In this document: positions 44,693 through 54,765 of the stretch, piece after piece | Layout of the letters: each line of letters begins with the position of its first letter | Position numbering within the stretch: the stretch's first letter is position 1 | NCBI GenBank assembly: GCA_034430155.1 | Contig: DAOUET010000050.1 | Location: 32,829 to 96,828, forward strand | Direction of reading: 5' to 3' | Length of the DNA: 64,000 bases | From: DAOUET01 sp034430155 | Lineage (GTDB): Bacteria; Chloroflexota; Anaerolineae; Anaerolineales; UBA4823 | Position numbers and translations under genes: made by a program | Notes under the pieces: generated by a model | Told to the model about the DNA's origin: nothing | The model's input: the letters and a program-made list of their open reading frames with translations, nothing else | Databases searched by the model: none

Positions 44693-45493
44693 ATGAGCTC
44701 TCCTGCGATTATAAACCCACATCTCAAAGGCCATTCTTTCTTTTGGCAAGCTGAATCTATTGGGATCTTATTATCTCACGGCTATACTGCTACCACAGCA
44801 GAAGTGCGCCCGTTAGCACACATCCTTCACCATCAGGGATTTACAGTCTCGGGACCGCTTTTACCTGGTCATTTCACCAAACCGCAGGATCTCAACCATG
44901 TCCGTTGGCAAGATTGGGTAAATACAGTCGAAAACGCGTTTCAAGAACTTAAGGCTAGTTGCCAAACGATTTTTATTGGAGGCGAATCAACCGGAGCTTT
45001 ATTGGCATTTTATCTGGCCAGAGACCACCCTGAGGTCGCCGGCATCCTGGCCTATTCACCTGCCTTACGATTAAACCTAAATCCGTTTAAGATTCTACAA
45101 CTCTATTTATTTTCTGCATTTTTGCCTTATATACCCAAACAGAACCCAAATTCAAACGAGCTTTGGCAAGGATATGGGGTCTATCCATTAAAAGGCGCGA
45201 TCCAGCTGCTACGCCTTCAAAAGGAGATCGTTCACAGGTTACCGGATATTTACCAACCTGTGTTAATCATTCAAGGGAAATTAGATGAAACTGTTCATCC
45301 CAGCGTTCCGGGCATTATTGAAAAGAAGATTGGCTCCAAAGTTAAGGAAATCCATTGGATGGTGCGATCGGCTCACCTGGTCATCCTGGAGAAGGAATTG
45401 TCTTGCGTAGCTGAAACTACCTCAGATTTCATTAGAAGGATCATCGACGGTGATCAGGCTAAGAAGAGCCAATACAAAGCATCGAGGCGTTAA
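44693..45493 (+). CDS. Alpha/beta hydrolase, carboxylesterase/monoacylglycerol-lipase-like
   Basis: 266 residues. LLSHGYTATTAEVRPLAHIL gives the oxyanion-hole HG motif, GGESTGA the nucleophile elbow (Ser99), IQGKLDETVHP the Asp and RSAHLVILEKE the His of the triad. This matches the Est30/monoacylglycerol lipase group, which hydrolyses short esters or monoglycerides. Release of glycerol from acylglycerols would suit the glycerol genes downstream (inference). No clear Shine-Dalgarno before the ATG. Confidence 0.85.
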   Translation: MSSPAIINPHLKGHSFFWQAESIGILLSHGYTATTAEVRPLAHILHHQGFTVSGPLLPGHFTKPQDLNHVRWQDWVNTVENAFQELKASCQTIFIGGESTGALLAFYLARDHPEVAGILAYSPALRLNLNPFKILQLYLFSAFLPYIPKQNPNSNELWQGYGVYPLKGAIQLLRLQKEIVHRLPDIYQPVLIIQGKLDETVHPSVPGIIEKKIGSKVKEIHWMVRSAHLVILEKELSCVAETTSDFIRRIIDGDQAKKSQYKASRR

Positions 45494-45557
45494 GTTAAGG
45501 AACATATATCGCAAGACCCTTAAACCAACCAAGTAAATCGATATAAGGAGAAGAGCC

Positions 45558-47003
45558 TTGACGAGACCAATACGTTGGTATGACTACATTACTGTAAATA
45601 TTTATTATCTCGGCCTCACTACTCTTTCCCAAACCAATGGATTGGTATTCCCACTATTAGTGCAAAAGTTTATTGGAGAAACCGGAAAAGGCTCGTTTTT
45701 TGGCACACTGCGTTTATGGACGCTCATGGTAGCTTTGCTCGTCCAGGCAGGCATGGGCATGGTATCTGACCACAGCACATTGCGCTGGGGACGCCGGCGC
45801 CCTTTTATCTTTAGCGGTACACTGGTTGACCTGATTTTCATCGCAGCTATTGGATTCTCCATTGGCATGGAAGGTATAAGCGGTTACTGGTTCCTATTTA
45901 CTATGGCGATTTTGCTCCAAATCTCTTCAAATGTGGCTCATAGCGCCCAGCAAGGGCTCATCCCTGATTTGGTCCCAGATAACCAGCGTGGGCGATTCTC
46001 AGGCGTTAAAGCTGTGCTTGAACTCCCCATCCCATTATTGTTGGTATCTTTTACAGTTGCCAGGTTGATCAGCAAAGGTAACATGTGGGGGGGAATCCTG
46101 GTCGCCATGGGCGTCTTGACCTTGGCAATGCTTCTTACCATGCTAGTCCCTGAGGGACCGGTAAGTAAACAACCAACACCGCTAAACTGGAATCCGTTCT
46201 TTCGTCTGATATTAATGACCGCTCTTTTCACTGCCATAATTTTAGGGGTTGGTCAAATTGTCAAGAGCCTGGGGAATCTAATCCTTACGATCGAATCGCC
46301 TACGGTATTGTTCATCATTATGGGGCTGGCTGGTTTAATTGCGATGGTTGTCGCGGTCGCCTTGGGGGTCTGGGTCAGCGTTCGTTTAAGCCTTGGTGAA
46401 GCTGATCAGCAAAACCCTTCTTTCAAATGGTGGGTGGTCAATCGTTTGGCATTTCTGGTCGGAGCGATAAATTTGTCATCCTTTGCGGTATTCTACATCC
46501 AAGCCAGATTGGGTTATGTGAAAGAAAGTGCGGCTCAACCCGCTGCAATTTTAATGTTGATCGTGGGTATCTTTATCTTGGTTGCTGCCTTACCTAGTGG
46601 TTGGCTCGCTGACCGTTTTGGTCATAAACGGCTGGTCGCATTAAGTGGTATATTGGCCGGCTTGGGAACTCTCATTGCCATCCTGATCCCAGACCTGAAT
46701 ATCATTTATGTGGGTGGGAGTATTATTGGGATAGCAACGGGAATTTTCTTTACCGCAAATTGGGCATTGGGCACCAAACTAGCTCCCAAGGAAGAAGCTG
46801 GCCGGTTCCTGGGAATCTCAAACTTAGCTGGCGCTGGCGCTGGTGCAGTTGGCGCCTATATTGGTGGTCCGATAGCCGATTATTTCACCCTCTACGTTCC
46901 GGGGGCTCCCGGTTTAGGGTACGTGCTCCTTTTCGCCATCTATGGAATGCTTTTTCTTTTGTCAGTAGCTGCTTTGCTCAAAGTTCATCCCAAAAATAGG
47001 TAG
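45558..47003 (+). CDS. MFS transporter, sugar:cation symporter-like
   Basis: 481 residues, 12 membrane helices. DHSTLRWGRRRPFIFSGTLV is the loop 2-3 motif of the GPH/SLC45-like group, and WLADRFGHKRLVALSG repeats it in the second half. The start is TTG 45558 with GGAG seven bases upstream. It stands between the hydrolase and glpK on the same strand; glycerol or a glycoside is a possible substrate, without direct evidence. Confidence 0.78.
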   Translation: MTRPIRWYDYITVNIYYLGLTTLSQTNGLVFPLLVQKFIGETGKGSFFGTLRLWTLMVALLVQAGMGMVSDHSTLRWGRRRPFIFSGTLVDLIFIAAIGFSIGMEGISGYWFLFTMAILLQISSNVAHSAQQGLIPDLVPDNQRGRFSGVKAVLELPIPLLLVSFTVARLISKGNMWGGILVAMGVLTLAMLLTMLVPEGPVSKQPTPLNWNPFFRLILMTALFTAIILGVGQIVKSLGNLILTIESPTVLFIIMGLAGLIAMVVAVALGVWVSVRLSLGEADQQNPSFKWWVVNRLAFLVGAINLSSFAVFYIQARLGYVKESAAQPAAILMLIVGIFILVAALPSGWLADRFGHKRLVALSGILAGLGTLIAILIPDLNIIYVGGSIIGIATGIFFTANWALGTKLAPKEEAGRFLGISNLAGAGAGAVGAYIGGPIADYFTLYVPGAPGLGYVLLFAIYGMLFLLSVAALLKVHPKNR

Positions 47004-47074
47004 AAATCCAGGATATTCATGCAAGATTTATATCTATGCGAACCTTGCGTTTACTTTACCAATGATGAGATTAA

Positions 47075-47087
47075 TCAATTTAATTGA
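47075..47087 (+). promoter_or_regulatory. AT-rich palindrome upstream of glpK, possible operator
   Basis: TCAATT-T-AATTGA is a perfect 13-bp palindrome 20 bp before the glpK ATG and 3 bp before its Shine-Dalgarno. AT-rich sequence gives such palindromes by chance fairly often, so operator function is only a suggestion. Confidence 0.3.
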
Positions 47088-47106
47088 ATAAGGAGTCGGT
47101 TTCGTC

Positions 47107-48624
47107 ATGTCAAAATATGTGGCTGCTGTTGACCAGGGTACAACCAGTACTCGCTGTATACTCTTCAATCACCAAGGAAAAGTGATCAGTCGAGCCCAGG
47201 AGGAACACGGACAAATTTATCCCCAACCAGGCTGGGTTGAACACGACCCGCTTGAAATCTGGCAGCGGACACAAAGTGTAATAAGCCAGGCTGTGGCTAA
47301 GGCAGAAGCCCACCCAGGTGAAATTGTTGCGGTTGGGGTTACCAACCAGCGTGAAACAAGCCTCATCTGGGATAAAATCACTGGTAAACCTTACTTCAAT
47401 GCCATCGTCTGGCAAGATACTCGCACCAAAAGTATCTGCGACCAACTTGCCAGGGATGGCGGTCAAGACCGGTTCAGGAGAAAAGCCGGTCTACCTCTGG
47501 CTACCTATTTCTCCGGACCTAAGATCAAGTGGATTTTGGATAATGTCGCAGGGGTGCGCGTGGCAGCAGAACGAGGTGATGCCCTCTTTGGAAATATGGA
47601 CACATGGCTGATCTGGTGGCTCACTGGCGGACCTGAGCGTGGTGCCCATGTCACTGATGTAACCAACGCCAGCAGGACAATGTTAATGAATCTGCGAACC
47701 CTCAATTGGGATGCAGAGATTCTAGAAACCATGGGTGTACCGCCCCAGATGCTCCCTCATATCGTCCCCTCTAGCGATCCGAATGCCTGGGGTTTTACAG
47801 CCAAGGATAGCCCCTTCGGAGACCAGATTCCGGTGTGTGGTGACTTAGGAGACCAACAAGCTGCAACCTTAGGGCAGACTTGCTTCAGTGCAGGTGAAGC
47901 CAAGAATACTTATGGCACTGGCTGCTTTATGCTACTCAACACCGGCCCCGAGATCGTGCCTTCCAAGAGCGGTCTCTTGACTACCCTGGCTTATAAAATC
48001 GGGAATCAACCCGCAGTGTATGCCCTCGAAGGCTCGATTGCAATTACTGGTGCCTTGGTGCAGTGGCTCCGTGACAATATGGGATTCATACAGGCTTCGC
48101 ATGAAGTCGAACCGCTTGCCCGTTCCGTCGAAAATAATGGCGGTATTTACTTTGTCCCGGCTTTCTCTGGACTGTTCGCGCCGTACTGGCGGGCTGACGC
48201 TCGAGGTGTGATTGTAGGCTTGACTCGATACGTCAATAAAGGTCACATCGCCCGGGCAGCACTTGAAGCCACCGCTTACCAGACAAAAGAAGTGCTTGCT
48301 GCCATGGAGAAGGATTCGGGGGTATCGTTAAAAGCACTCAAAGTTGATGGCGGTATGGTCCACAACGAACTACTCATGCAATTTCAAGCTGATATCCTGG
48401 GAGTGCCTGTTGTTCGACCCAAAGTGTCAGAGACTACCGCTCTCGGGGCTGCCTATGCGGCTGGTTTAGCTACCGGTTTCTGGGAAAACCTTGAGGATTT
48501 ACGCGCTAACTGGCAAGTTGATAAAACCTGGAGACCTCAAATGGATCAGGAATCCCGGAAAGAACTGTACCAAGGTTGGCTGAAAGCAGTCGCACGCACA
48601 TTTGATTGGGTGGAAAGCAATTAG
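47107..48624 (+). CDS. glpK: Glycerol kinase
   Basis: Phosphorylates glycerol to sn-glycerol-3-phosphate with ATP. 505 residues, the normal length. Signatures: DQGTTSTRCILFNHQGKVIS at the N-terminus, QPGWVEHDPLEIW, VGVTNQRETSLIWDK, the central GDLGDQQAATLGQ with the GTGCFMLLNTG phosphate loop, and KVDGGMVHNELLMQFQADIL. AAGGAG lies eleven bases before the ATG. It is followed after 2 bp by the glpA-glpB fusion, so substrate phosphorylation and oxidation are co-expressed. Confidence 0.96.
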   Translation: MSKYVAAVDQGTTSTRCILFNHQGKVISRAQEEHGQIYPQPGWVEHDPLEIWQRTQSVISQAVAKAEAHPGEIVAVGVTNQRETSLIWDKITGKPYFNAIVWQDTRTKSICDQLARDGGQDRFRRKAGLPLATYFSGPKIKWILDNVAGVRVAAERGDALFGNMDTWLIWWLTGGPERGAHVTDVTNASRTMLMNLRTLNWDAEILETMGVPPQMLPHIVPSSDPNAWGFTAKDSPFGDQIPVCGDLGDQQAATLGQTCFSAGEAKNTYGTGCFMLLNTGPEIVPSKSGLLTTLAYKIGNQPAVYALEGSIAITGALVQWLRDNMGFIQASHEVEPLARSVENNGGIYFVPAFSGLFAPYWRADARGVIVGLTRYVNKGHIARAALEATAYQTKEVLAAMEKDSGVSLKALKVDGGMVHNELLMQFQADILGVPVVRPKVSETTALGAAYAAGLATGFWENLEDLRANWQVDKTWRPQMDQESRKELYQGWLKAVARTFDWVESN

Positions 48625-48626
48625 AA

Positions 48627-51572
48627 ATGCACAACCTGCAAACAGAAGTGCTAGTTATCGGGGGTGGTGCCACTGGTACAGGGGTGCTTCGCGACCTGGC
48701 TATGCGTGGATTTGACGCAATTCTGGTTGAAAAACGCGATTTGAGCCATGGCACCACGGGGCGTTATCATGGTTTGTTGCATAGCGGTGGGCGCTACGCA
48801 GTCAAAGATCCTCAAGCTGCAAAAGAATGCATTGCAGAAAACCGGATCTTACGCCGGATTATGCCTCAATGCATTGAAGACACCGGAGGTTTTTTCGTCA
48901 TTACGCCCTGGGACGACCCAGATTACGTTCCGCGCTTTCTCACAGGCTGCCGTACCGCAGGCATACCTGTTGAAGAGATTCCGATTAGCCAGATGTTGCG
49001 GAATGAGCCGCTGCTCAACCCACACATCCAGCGATGTTTTCGTGTCCCCGACGCTGCCGCTGATTCGTTCCTGGCATCCGAACTAAATGTCGAATCAGCC
49101 AGGCAATACGGTGCGAATGGTTTGACATACCATGAAGTTATAGAACTTATCAGACGGGGCGACAAAGTCGTAGGAGCACTCTGCCACGATCTTATAAAAG
49201 ATGAATTAGTTCAAATCAGCGCAGATATGGTAGTAAACGCCTCGGGAGCTTGGGTGGGGAAAATCAATAGTACTGCTAGAGTGCCTGTGCAGATTCTCCC
49301 CGGCAAAGGCACCATGGTGGCGGTTAACCACCGCGTGGTTAATACAGTCGTCAATCGCTGCAAATTCCCAGATGATGGGGACATCATCGTCCCAATCCAC
49401 ACGGTTGCAGTCATCGGGACTACCGACGAGCAGGTCTCTGATCCAGATAATTTTGCGATTGAACCATGGGAAATCCGCCTGATGCTTGAGGAAGGGGAAA
49501 AGTTGATCCCCGGATTGAAAGGTATGCGCTTGTTACGTGCTTGGGCAGGAGTGCGACCCCTCTATCAGGAGACACAAACATGCGAGTCCCGTGAAATTTC
49601 CCGTGCTTATGTCCTCCTCGATCATGAAGAGCGCGATGGCGTCAACGGCTTAATAACCATAACCAGTGGTAAGTGGACGACCTACCGCATGATGGCCCAG
49701 GCAACCGTCGATCTAGTTTGCGAAAAGTTCGGAGCACCTCGCCCTTGCCGTACCCATCTGGAACCACTTCCAGGAGATGTAAAAGGAGGCCACCATCATT
49801 TAGGGAAACGTCTTGCTCAAATTGAAAAAGAGGCCGACTATGGGGAGTTGGTTTGTGAGTGCGAACTGGTCACCCGTGCTGAGGTCGTCAAATCCATAAC
49901 AGATGGAGAAGCCAAAACCATCGACGATATACGCCGTGATGTTCGCCTCGGAATGGGTCCTTGTCAGGGCGGATTCTGTACTTACCGGGCAGCTGGAATA
50001 CTTCACAGCATACGCCATCCAGCTATTGAAGAGATCAACGTTTCGCTATGCGACTTCTTACAGGAGAGATGGAAGGGCTTATTGCCGTTACTATCTGGTC
50101 AGCAATTGCGCCAGGAACGTTTAGATGAATTGATCTACTTGAGCGTACTTAATGCGGATCATTTACCTGGGCCAAAGGCCTCTCCTTTGGGACCTCAATT
50201 GTACGATGCTCCAGTAAATGGGGTTGATATGCCTCCCAAGGAAAAAGTCGTAAAGTCGCATCGCCTTGGAACCGATAGATTAACCGGACCTGGCACCACC
50301 TTCAGAGGTCCAGAGATCGATGTGCTTGTCATCGGTGCCGGTCTGGCAGGATTGACAGCAGCCTGGAGGGCGTCTATAGGAGGGCTGAAAGTGCGCCTGG
50401 TTACCAAAGGCTGGGGTGCCATCCACTGGCATGCGGGGTGTGTGGATGTTCTAGGGTATTATCCGATTTCAAGTCAAAATCCAGTCGAATCCCCCATCAA
50501 CGCTCTCGCTCAAATAACTGAGCAGCAGCCCCAGCATCCCTACGCCATTAGCGGGTTGCAAGTTATCTCAAAAGCAGTCGAGGCATTCAAAAACCTTTGT
50601 CTCGAAGGAGGCTACCCGCTAAGTGGGACCCTCGAAACCAATTGGATGCTGCCCTCTGCACTCGGCAGCATCCGGCCAACTTGCCTGGCACCGGAAACAA
50701 TGATCGCAGGCGATCTTCGCAGAACAGATCCAATGATAATCGTCGGTTTCGACCAGTTATCGGATTTTTATCCAGGAGTAATTGCTGATAACCTCATAAA
50801 CCAAGGATTGTTAGCACGTGAAGTCATGCTGGACCTGATGAGCCTTCAAAAACGCCGTTTTATATATCCAAGCACTCTATCAAGGCTCTTCGAAACAGAA
50901 ACTTTCCAGGCCGAGGTTTTTGAAGCTTTAAGACCCAAAATCGGAAACGCCAGCCGGGTGGGATTTCCCGCGGTTTTAGGTTTAGAACACCCCATGGCTG
51001 TCTTACATTCCCTCCAAGATAACCTTGGCTGCGAAGTGTTTGAAATACCGACGCTACCTCCTTCAATACCAGGCATTCGTCTGCACAACTTACTCGTAAA
51101 CGCCATCGAGAAAGCCGGCGGACGCGTTTTTGAAGGCATGGATGTCATGGAAGCCGATATTAAGGATAGTCATGTCAGCATGGTGTGGAGCGAGGCTGCC
51201 GCCAGAGACAAACCTCACCGGGCTACCAATTTTATTCTGGCCACGGGTGGGATTCTGGGGGGTGGTATTGTTGGTCATCCAGATGGTCGCGCCCAAGAGG
51301 TAATCTTCGGTTTGCCCATAGATGCGCCGACAGGCCAATCGAATTGGTTCAGGCGTGATTTTCTCGATAGACTTGGCCATCCCATTTATCAGGGTGGACT
51401 GGTCATCGATAAGGAATATCACCCTCTAGATTGCCAAGGAGAGATCGCTTATCGTAATCTTTATACCGCTGGCACTACCTTGGGACATTGCGAGGTGATT
51501 CGAGAACGCTCTTTCGATGGCGTTGCTCTAGCAACCGGCTATGGCGTTGCTGACCAGGTCTTAAAACCATGA
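48627..51572 (+). CDS. glpAB: Anaerobic glycerol-3-phosphate dehydrogenase, GlpA-GlpB fusion
   Basis: 981 residues from ATG 48627 (a TTG at 48606 overlaps glpK). Residues 1-~545 are GlpA: FAD motif VIGGGATGTGVLRDLAMRG, YHGLLHSGGRYAVKDP, and the BFD-like [2Fe-2S] domain CECELVTRAEVV...GPCQGGFC. After a Pro/Gly linker, residues ~563-981 are GlpB: a second dinucleotide motif VIGAGLAGLTAAWRASIGG, WGAIHWHAGCVDVLG, and the C-terminal LYTAGTTLGHCEVIRERS. In E. coli these are separate genes glpA and glpB. The product oxidises glycerol-3-phosphate to DHAP and passes electrons to GlpC. It overlaps glpC by 4 bp. Confidence 0.93.
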   Translation: MHNLQTEVLVIGGGATGTGVLRDLAMRGFDAILVEKRDLSHGTTGRYHGLLHSGGRYAVKDPQAAKECIAENRILRRIMPQCIEDTGGFFVITPWDDPDYVPRFLTGCRTAGIPVEEIPISQMLRNEPLLNPHIQRCFRVPDAAADSFLASELNVESARQYGANGLTYHEVIELIRRGDKVVGALCHDLIKDELVQISADMVVNASGAWVGKINSTARVPVQILPGKGTMVAVNHRVVNTVVNRCKFPDDGDIIVPIHTVAVIGTTDEQVSDPDNFAIEPWEIRLMLEEGEKLIPGLKGMRLLRAWAGVRPLYQETQTCESREISRAYVLLDHEERDGVNGLITITSGKWTTYRMMAQATVDLVCEKFGAPRPCRTHLEPLPGDVKGGHHHLGKRLAQIEKEADYGELVCECELVTRAEVVKSITDGEAKTIDDIRRDVRLGMGPCQGGFCTYRAAGILHSIRHPAIEEINVSLCDFLQERWKGLLPLLSGQQLRQERLDELIYLSVLNADHLPGPKASPLGPQLYDAPVNGVDMPPKEKVVKSHRLGTDRLTGPGTTFRGPEIDVLVIGAGLAGLTAAWRASIGGLKVRLVTKGWGAIHWHAGCVDVLGYYPISSQNPVESPINALAQITEQQPQHPYAISGLQVISKAVEAFKNLCLEGGYPLSGTLETNWMLPSALGSIRPTCLAPETMIAGDLRRTDPMIIVGFDQLSDFYPGVIADNLINQGLLAREVMLDLMSLQKRRFIYPSTLSRLFETETFQAEVFEALRPKIGNASRVGFPAVLGLEHPMAVLHSLQDNLGCEVFEIPTLPPSIPGIRLHNLLVNAIEKAGGRVFEGMDVMEADIKDSHVSMVWSEAAARDKPHRATNFILATGGILGGGIVGHPDGRAQEVIFGLPIDAPTGQSNWFRRDFLDRLGHPIYQGGLVIDKEYHPLDCQGEIAYRNLYTAGTTLGHCEVIRERSFDGVALATGYGVADQVLKP

Positions 51573-52897
51573 CAGCCTTCTTGAAGGACTCAATCCTCGA
51601 TTTAGAGCACTCAGTGCCCTTTCAACCTGTGGAACTCTCTCTCGACCAATGTATTAAATGCAACATATGTGTCACAAAATGCCCCGTCGCAGCGGTAACC
51701 GATCTATTTCCAGGCCCCAAATATGAAGGTCCGCAAGCAGGTCGCTTCCGGCAGCCCAGGCAACCTACACCTGATCATTCTGTCGATTACTGTAGCGGTT
51801 GCCGCGTTTGCAATATGGCTTGCCCAACTGGTGTAAAAATCGCAGAGATTAACGCTCGTGCACGTGCCAGGTTGGTCGAAGGGGGAAAAGTATCTATACG
51901 GCAGCGACTTCGCAATAATCTTCTCGCTCGCTCCGAGCTGCTTGGTAAAGTAGGCCAACCCCTTGCCTGGCTCGCCAATGCAACCCTATCGAACAGGACC
52001 GTTCGCAAGGCCATTGAAGCTACCCTCGGTATTCACCGGGAAGCTCCTCTTCCCGCTTTCGCCAAATACCGTTTCACGAGCTGGTTTCGCAAACACGAAC
52101 GTCCCAAGGATTTAACTCGCAAAGTCGTTTATTTCCACGGTTGTTCTACCGAATATTACGAGCCGCATGTTGGCCGCGCCGCTATCCAGGTCTTAGAAGC
52201 CAATGGTTTTGAGGTAATCGTTCCACACCAAAATTGCTGTGGTCTACCGCTTTTGTCAAACGGGGAGTTTCGCGCTGCCCGTAGGTACCACACCCAAAAC
52301 CTTCATCACTTGCTCCCCTACGCACGCCAGGAGATCCCTATCGTGGGGACCTCTACCAGCTGTACCTTAACGCTAAAAGAAGAGGCCCCAGAATTACTTG
52401 GGATGGATACACCAGACGCCAGATTAGTCGCCCGGATGGTTTTTGACATCAACGAGTTTTTACTTAATTTGCTTGACGATGGCACCTTAAACACCGATCT
52501 AAAACCATTACCATTCACAATGGCGTATCATGCACCCTGCCAGTACCGCGCTCACCGTCTAGGAAAGCCTGCAATTGAAATTATGGGATTGATTCCGAAA
52601 TTAGATATTCTCGATAGCCATGCTGCTTGCTGTGGGATTGCCGGTACATATGGATACAAGGTAGAGAAATACCAGGTTTCAATGGATGTAGGGCGATCTC
52701 TCTTTGATTTTGTCCATCAAGTGGCTAGTCCTCTAGCTGTCTGTGACAGCGAGACTTGCCGTTGGCAAATCACCCACGCCACCCATACCCCTGCCATTCA
52801 TCCGGTTGAACTTCTGGCAGTTGCTTATGGTTACGAACCACAAGGATCGCTTGCAACCTTCCTCGAACAAAATAGTAAGAAAGAGAGCCTGCGATAG
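51569..52897 (+). CDS. glpC: Anaerobic glycerol-3-phosphate dehydrogenase subunit C
   Basis: 442 residues. Two ferredoxin motifs near the N-terminus (CIKCNICVTKCP and CSGCRVCNMACP) and two CCG domains (HQNCCGLPLLSNGEF and HAACCGIAGTYGYKV) mark GlpC, the membrane-anchoring iron-sulphur subunit that reduces menaquinone. ATG overlaps the GlpAB stop (ATGA). It ends the glycerol operon; about 115 bp separate it from the formate dehydrogenase genes. Confidence 0.93.
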   Translation: MTAFLKDSILDLEHSVPFQPVELSLDQCIKCNICVTKCPVAAVTDLFPGPKYEGPQAGRFRQPRQPTPDHSVDYCSGCRVCNMACPTGVKIAEINARARARLVEGGKVSIRQRLRNNLLARSELLGKVGQPLAWLANATLSNRTVRKAIEATLGIHREAPLPAFAKYRFTSWFRKHERPKDLTRKVVYFHGCSTEYYEPHVGRAAIQVLEANGFEVIVPHQNCCGLPLLSNGEFRAARRYHTQNLHHLLPYARQEIPIVGTSTSCTLTLKEEAPELLGMDTPDARLVARMVFDINEFLLNLLDDGTLNTDLKPLPFTMAYHAPCQYRAHRLGKPAIEIMGLIPKLDILDSHAACCGIAGTYGYKVEKYQVSMDVGRSLFDFVHQVASPLAVCDSETCRWQITHATHTPAIHPVELLAVAYGYEPQGSLATFLEQNSKKESLR

Positions 52898-52935
52898 ACA
52901 ACCTTTGTCACCAAAATTTGTTATTTTTGTCAGTT

Positions 52936-52962
52936 ATTAACTCGTTGAGTTAATGCTACACT
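52936..52962 (+). promoter_or_regulatory. Palindrome next to an extended -10 upstream of fdhBA
   Basis: ATTAACTC-GTT-GAGTTAAT (52936-52954) is a perfect 8-bp inverted repeat. Immediately after it TGCTACACT (52955-52963) reads as an extended -10 (TGnTAnACT-like), about 50 bp before the GTG of fdhB. The palindrome covers the -35 position, as a repressor or activator site would. The cognate regulator is not identified. Confidence 0.5.
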
Positions 52963-53013
52963 GAATTAATCTATTCAGAATTAGTCATTTTCGAACAACA
53001 AGCGAGGAAATCT

Positions 53014-54762
53014 GTGTATCGCCAATCAATTACTTTTAAACCCATTGATCCCCTGGTCACTAAGATTTGCGAAAAACATGGCGCAAATCCAGAAGCCCTG
53101 CTGGAAATACTTCAAATGCTCCAGGTAGAAAAAGGCGATCTGACCAAGGAATCCCTCTCCGAGGTAGCCCGCGCCTTGCGTATTCCCGCTGAGCATGTTT
53201 ATGGTGCAGCTTCTTTTTATTCGATGCTGACCACGCCTCACAGAACTATTCGGGTTTGTGATGGGCCTGCATGCTGGTTACGTGGCTCTGCTTATATCCG
53301 GGCTGCCATCGATTCGGAGTTTTCCCATCCATCCCATAATGGCAATGGCACCTGGTCAGTGGATCGAAGCAGCTGCCTCGGACTCTGCGATCGAGCTCCC
53401 GCCGTATTGGTAGGCGAAGAACAGTGTGGACCTGTAGATATCCACAATGTGACTCAAATTCGTAGAGGCTGGCGAGGCAAAACAGGGTTATACAATCAGC
53501 CATTTCCAGGCGAAAAACGCGTATTGCTCGCCCATGCTGGTGAGATTGATCCCGATTCCATCGAATCGGCCATATCATTTGGTGCATACCAGGCTCTTGA
53601 AAAAGCGTTAAATCTGAGGCCGATTACGCTGATTGAAGAAATCGAATCTGCCGGGTTGCGTGGGCGTGGGGGGGCTGGTTTCCCCACCGGACGCAAATTG
53701 CGGTTCGTCCTCCAGGCACCAGGAGAAACTAAATATATCGTTTGTAACGCAGATGAATCTGAACCCCTGGTCTTTAAAGACCGTGTGATGATTGACACTA
53801 ATCCCCAGAAAATCCTTGAGGGCATGGCGCTGGCTGCTTACGCAGTCGGGGCACAAGTAGGGTATATATATATTCGTGGTGAATATAAAACTCAAGCTGA
53901 GCGACTCGAACTGGCTATCCAACAAGCTGAACAGCACAGTTTATTAGGCGAGAACATCCTAAACACCGGTTTCTCATTCTACGTTCACGTTCACCGGGGT
54001 GCAGGTGCTTATATCTGTGGGGAGGAGACTGCTTTACTAGAGTCGTTGGAGGGCAAGCGCGGGGAACCCAGAATCCGCCCGCCTTTCCCAGCAACATATG
54101 GTTTTCACGGTCATCCCACGGTAGTCAATAACGTAGAGACATTTGCCACAATTCCGGAAATTATTACCCATGGTGCTGATTGGTACGCTTCTATCAAGCC
54201 CGGAATTAATCCAAATACCGTCGAGCCGGTTACTCCAGGGACGAAAATCTATACAATTCTAGGTCATGTCAACCAACCAGGATTGTTCGAAGCCCCTTAT
54301 GGTCTAACCTTACGAAAAATTATCTCGGAATTCGGGGGTGGTATGCTGCCAGGCTCTGATTTTAATTTCGCCCTGACAGGTGGTGCTGCCGGTACGATCG
54401 TTTCACCAGAATTACTGGATATCCCCATTGATTATGGGTCGGCTGCGAAAGGTGTATCACTCGGAGCGGGAGCCTTCCTGGTTTGCGATCAAACCGTCTC
54501 GCCAATAATCCTGCTGCGCGAAGTCATGCATTTCTTCGAAGCTGAAAGTTGTGGAAAATGCAATCCATGCCGCATTGGAACTCGCCAGGTCAGGCTCATA
54601 CTAGATCATATAATCGCCGGCAAGGGTCAAATTGGCGATAAGGGCAGGTTATTGAATCTGGCAGATATGTTGGAGAACGCCTCATTCTGTGGATTAGGAC
54701 AATCAGCCGCCCTACCTATAAAATCTACGATCAAGCATTTTGAAGAGGAATTTGAGGTGTAA
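53014..54762 (+). CDS. fdhB: NAD-linked formate dehydrogenase beta subunit, NuoE-NuoF fusion
   Basis: 582 residues. Residues ~1-150 are NuoE-like with a thioredoxin-fold [2Fe-2S] site (CDGPACWLRG and CLGLCDRAP supply four Cys). Residues ~165-582 are NuoF-like: LRGRGGAGFPTGRK is the FMN/NADH motif, AGAYICGEETALLESLEG is conserved, and ESCGKCNPCRIGTRQ with the later Cys near ENASFCGLG hold a [4Fe-4S] cluster. There is no extra C-terminal ferredoxin domain. It transfers electrons from FdhA to NAD(P). GTG 53014 has GAGGA five bases upstream. fdhA starts 3 bp after its stop. Confidence 0.88.
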   Translation: MYRQSITFKPIDPLVTKICEKHGANPEALLEILQMLQVEKGDLTKESLSEVARALRIPAEHVYGAASFYSMLTTPHRTIRVCDGPACWLRGSAYIRAAIDSEFSHPSHNGNGTWSVDRSSCLGLCDRAPAVLVGEEQCGPVDIHNVTQIRRGWRGKTGLYNQPFPGEKRVLLAHAGEIDPDSIESAISFGAYQALEKALNLRPITLIEEIESAGLRGRGGAGFPTGRKLRFVLQAPGETKYIVCNADESEPLVFKDRVMIDTNPQKILEGMALAAYAVGAQVGYIYIRGEYKTQAERLELAIQQAEQHSLLGENILNTGFSFYVHVHRGAGAYICGEETALLESLEGKRGEPRIRPPFPATYGFHGHPTVVNNVETFATIPEIITHGADWYASIKPGINPNTVEPVTPGTKIYTILGHVNQPGLFEAPYGLTLRKIISEFGGGMLPGSDFNFALTGGAAGTIVSPELLDIPIDYGSAAKGVSLGAGAFLVCDQTVSPIILLREVMHFFEAESCGKCNPCRIGTRQVRLILDHIIAGKGQIGDKGRLLNLADMLENASFCGLGQSAALPIKSTIKHFEEEFEV

Positions 54763-54765
54763 AAG

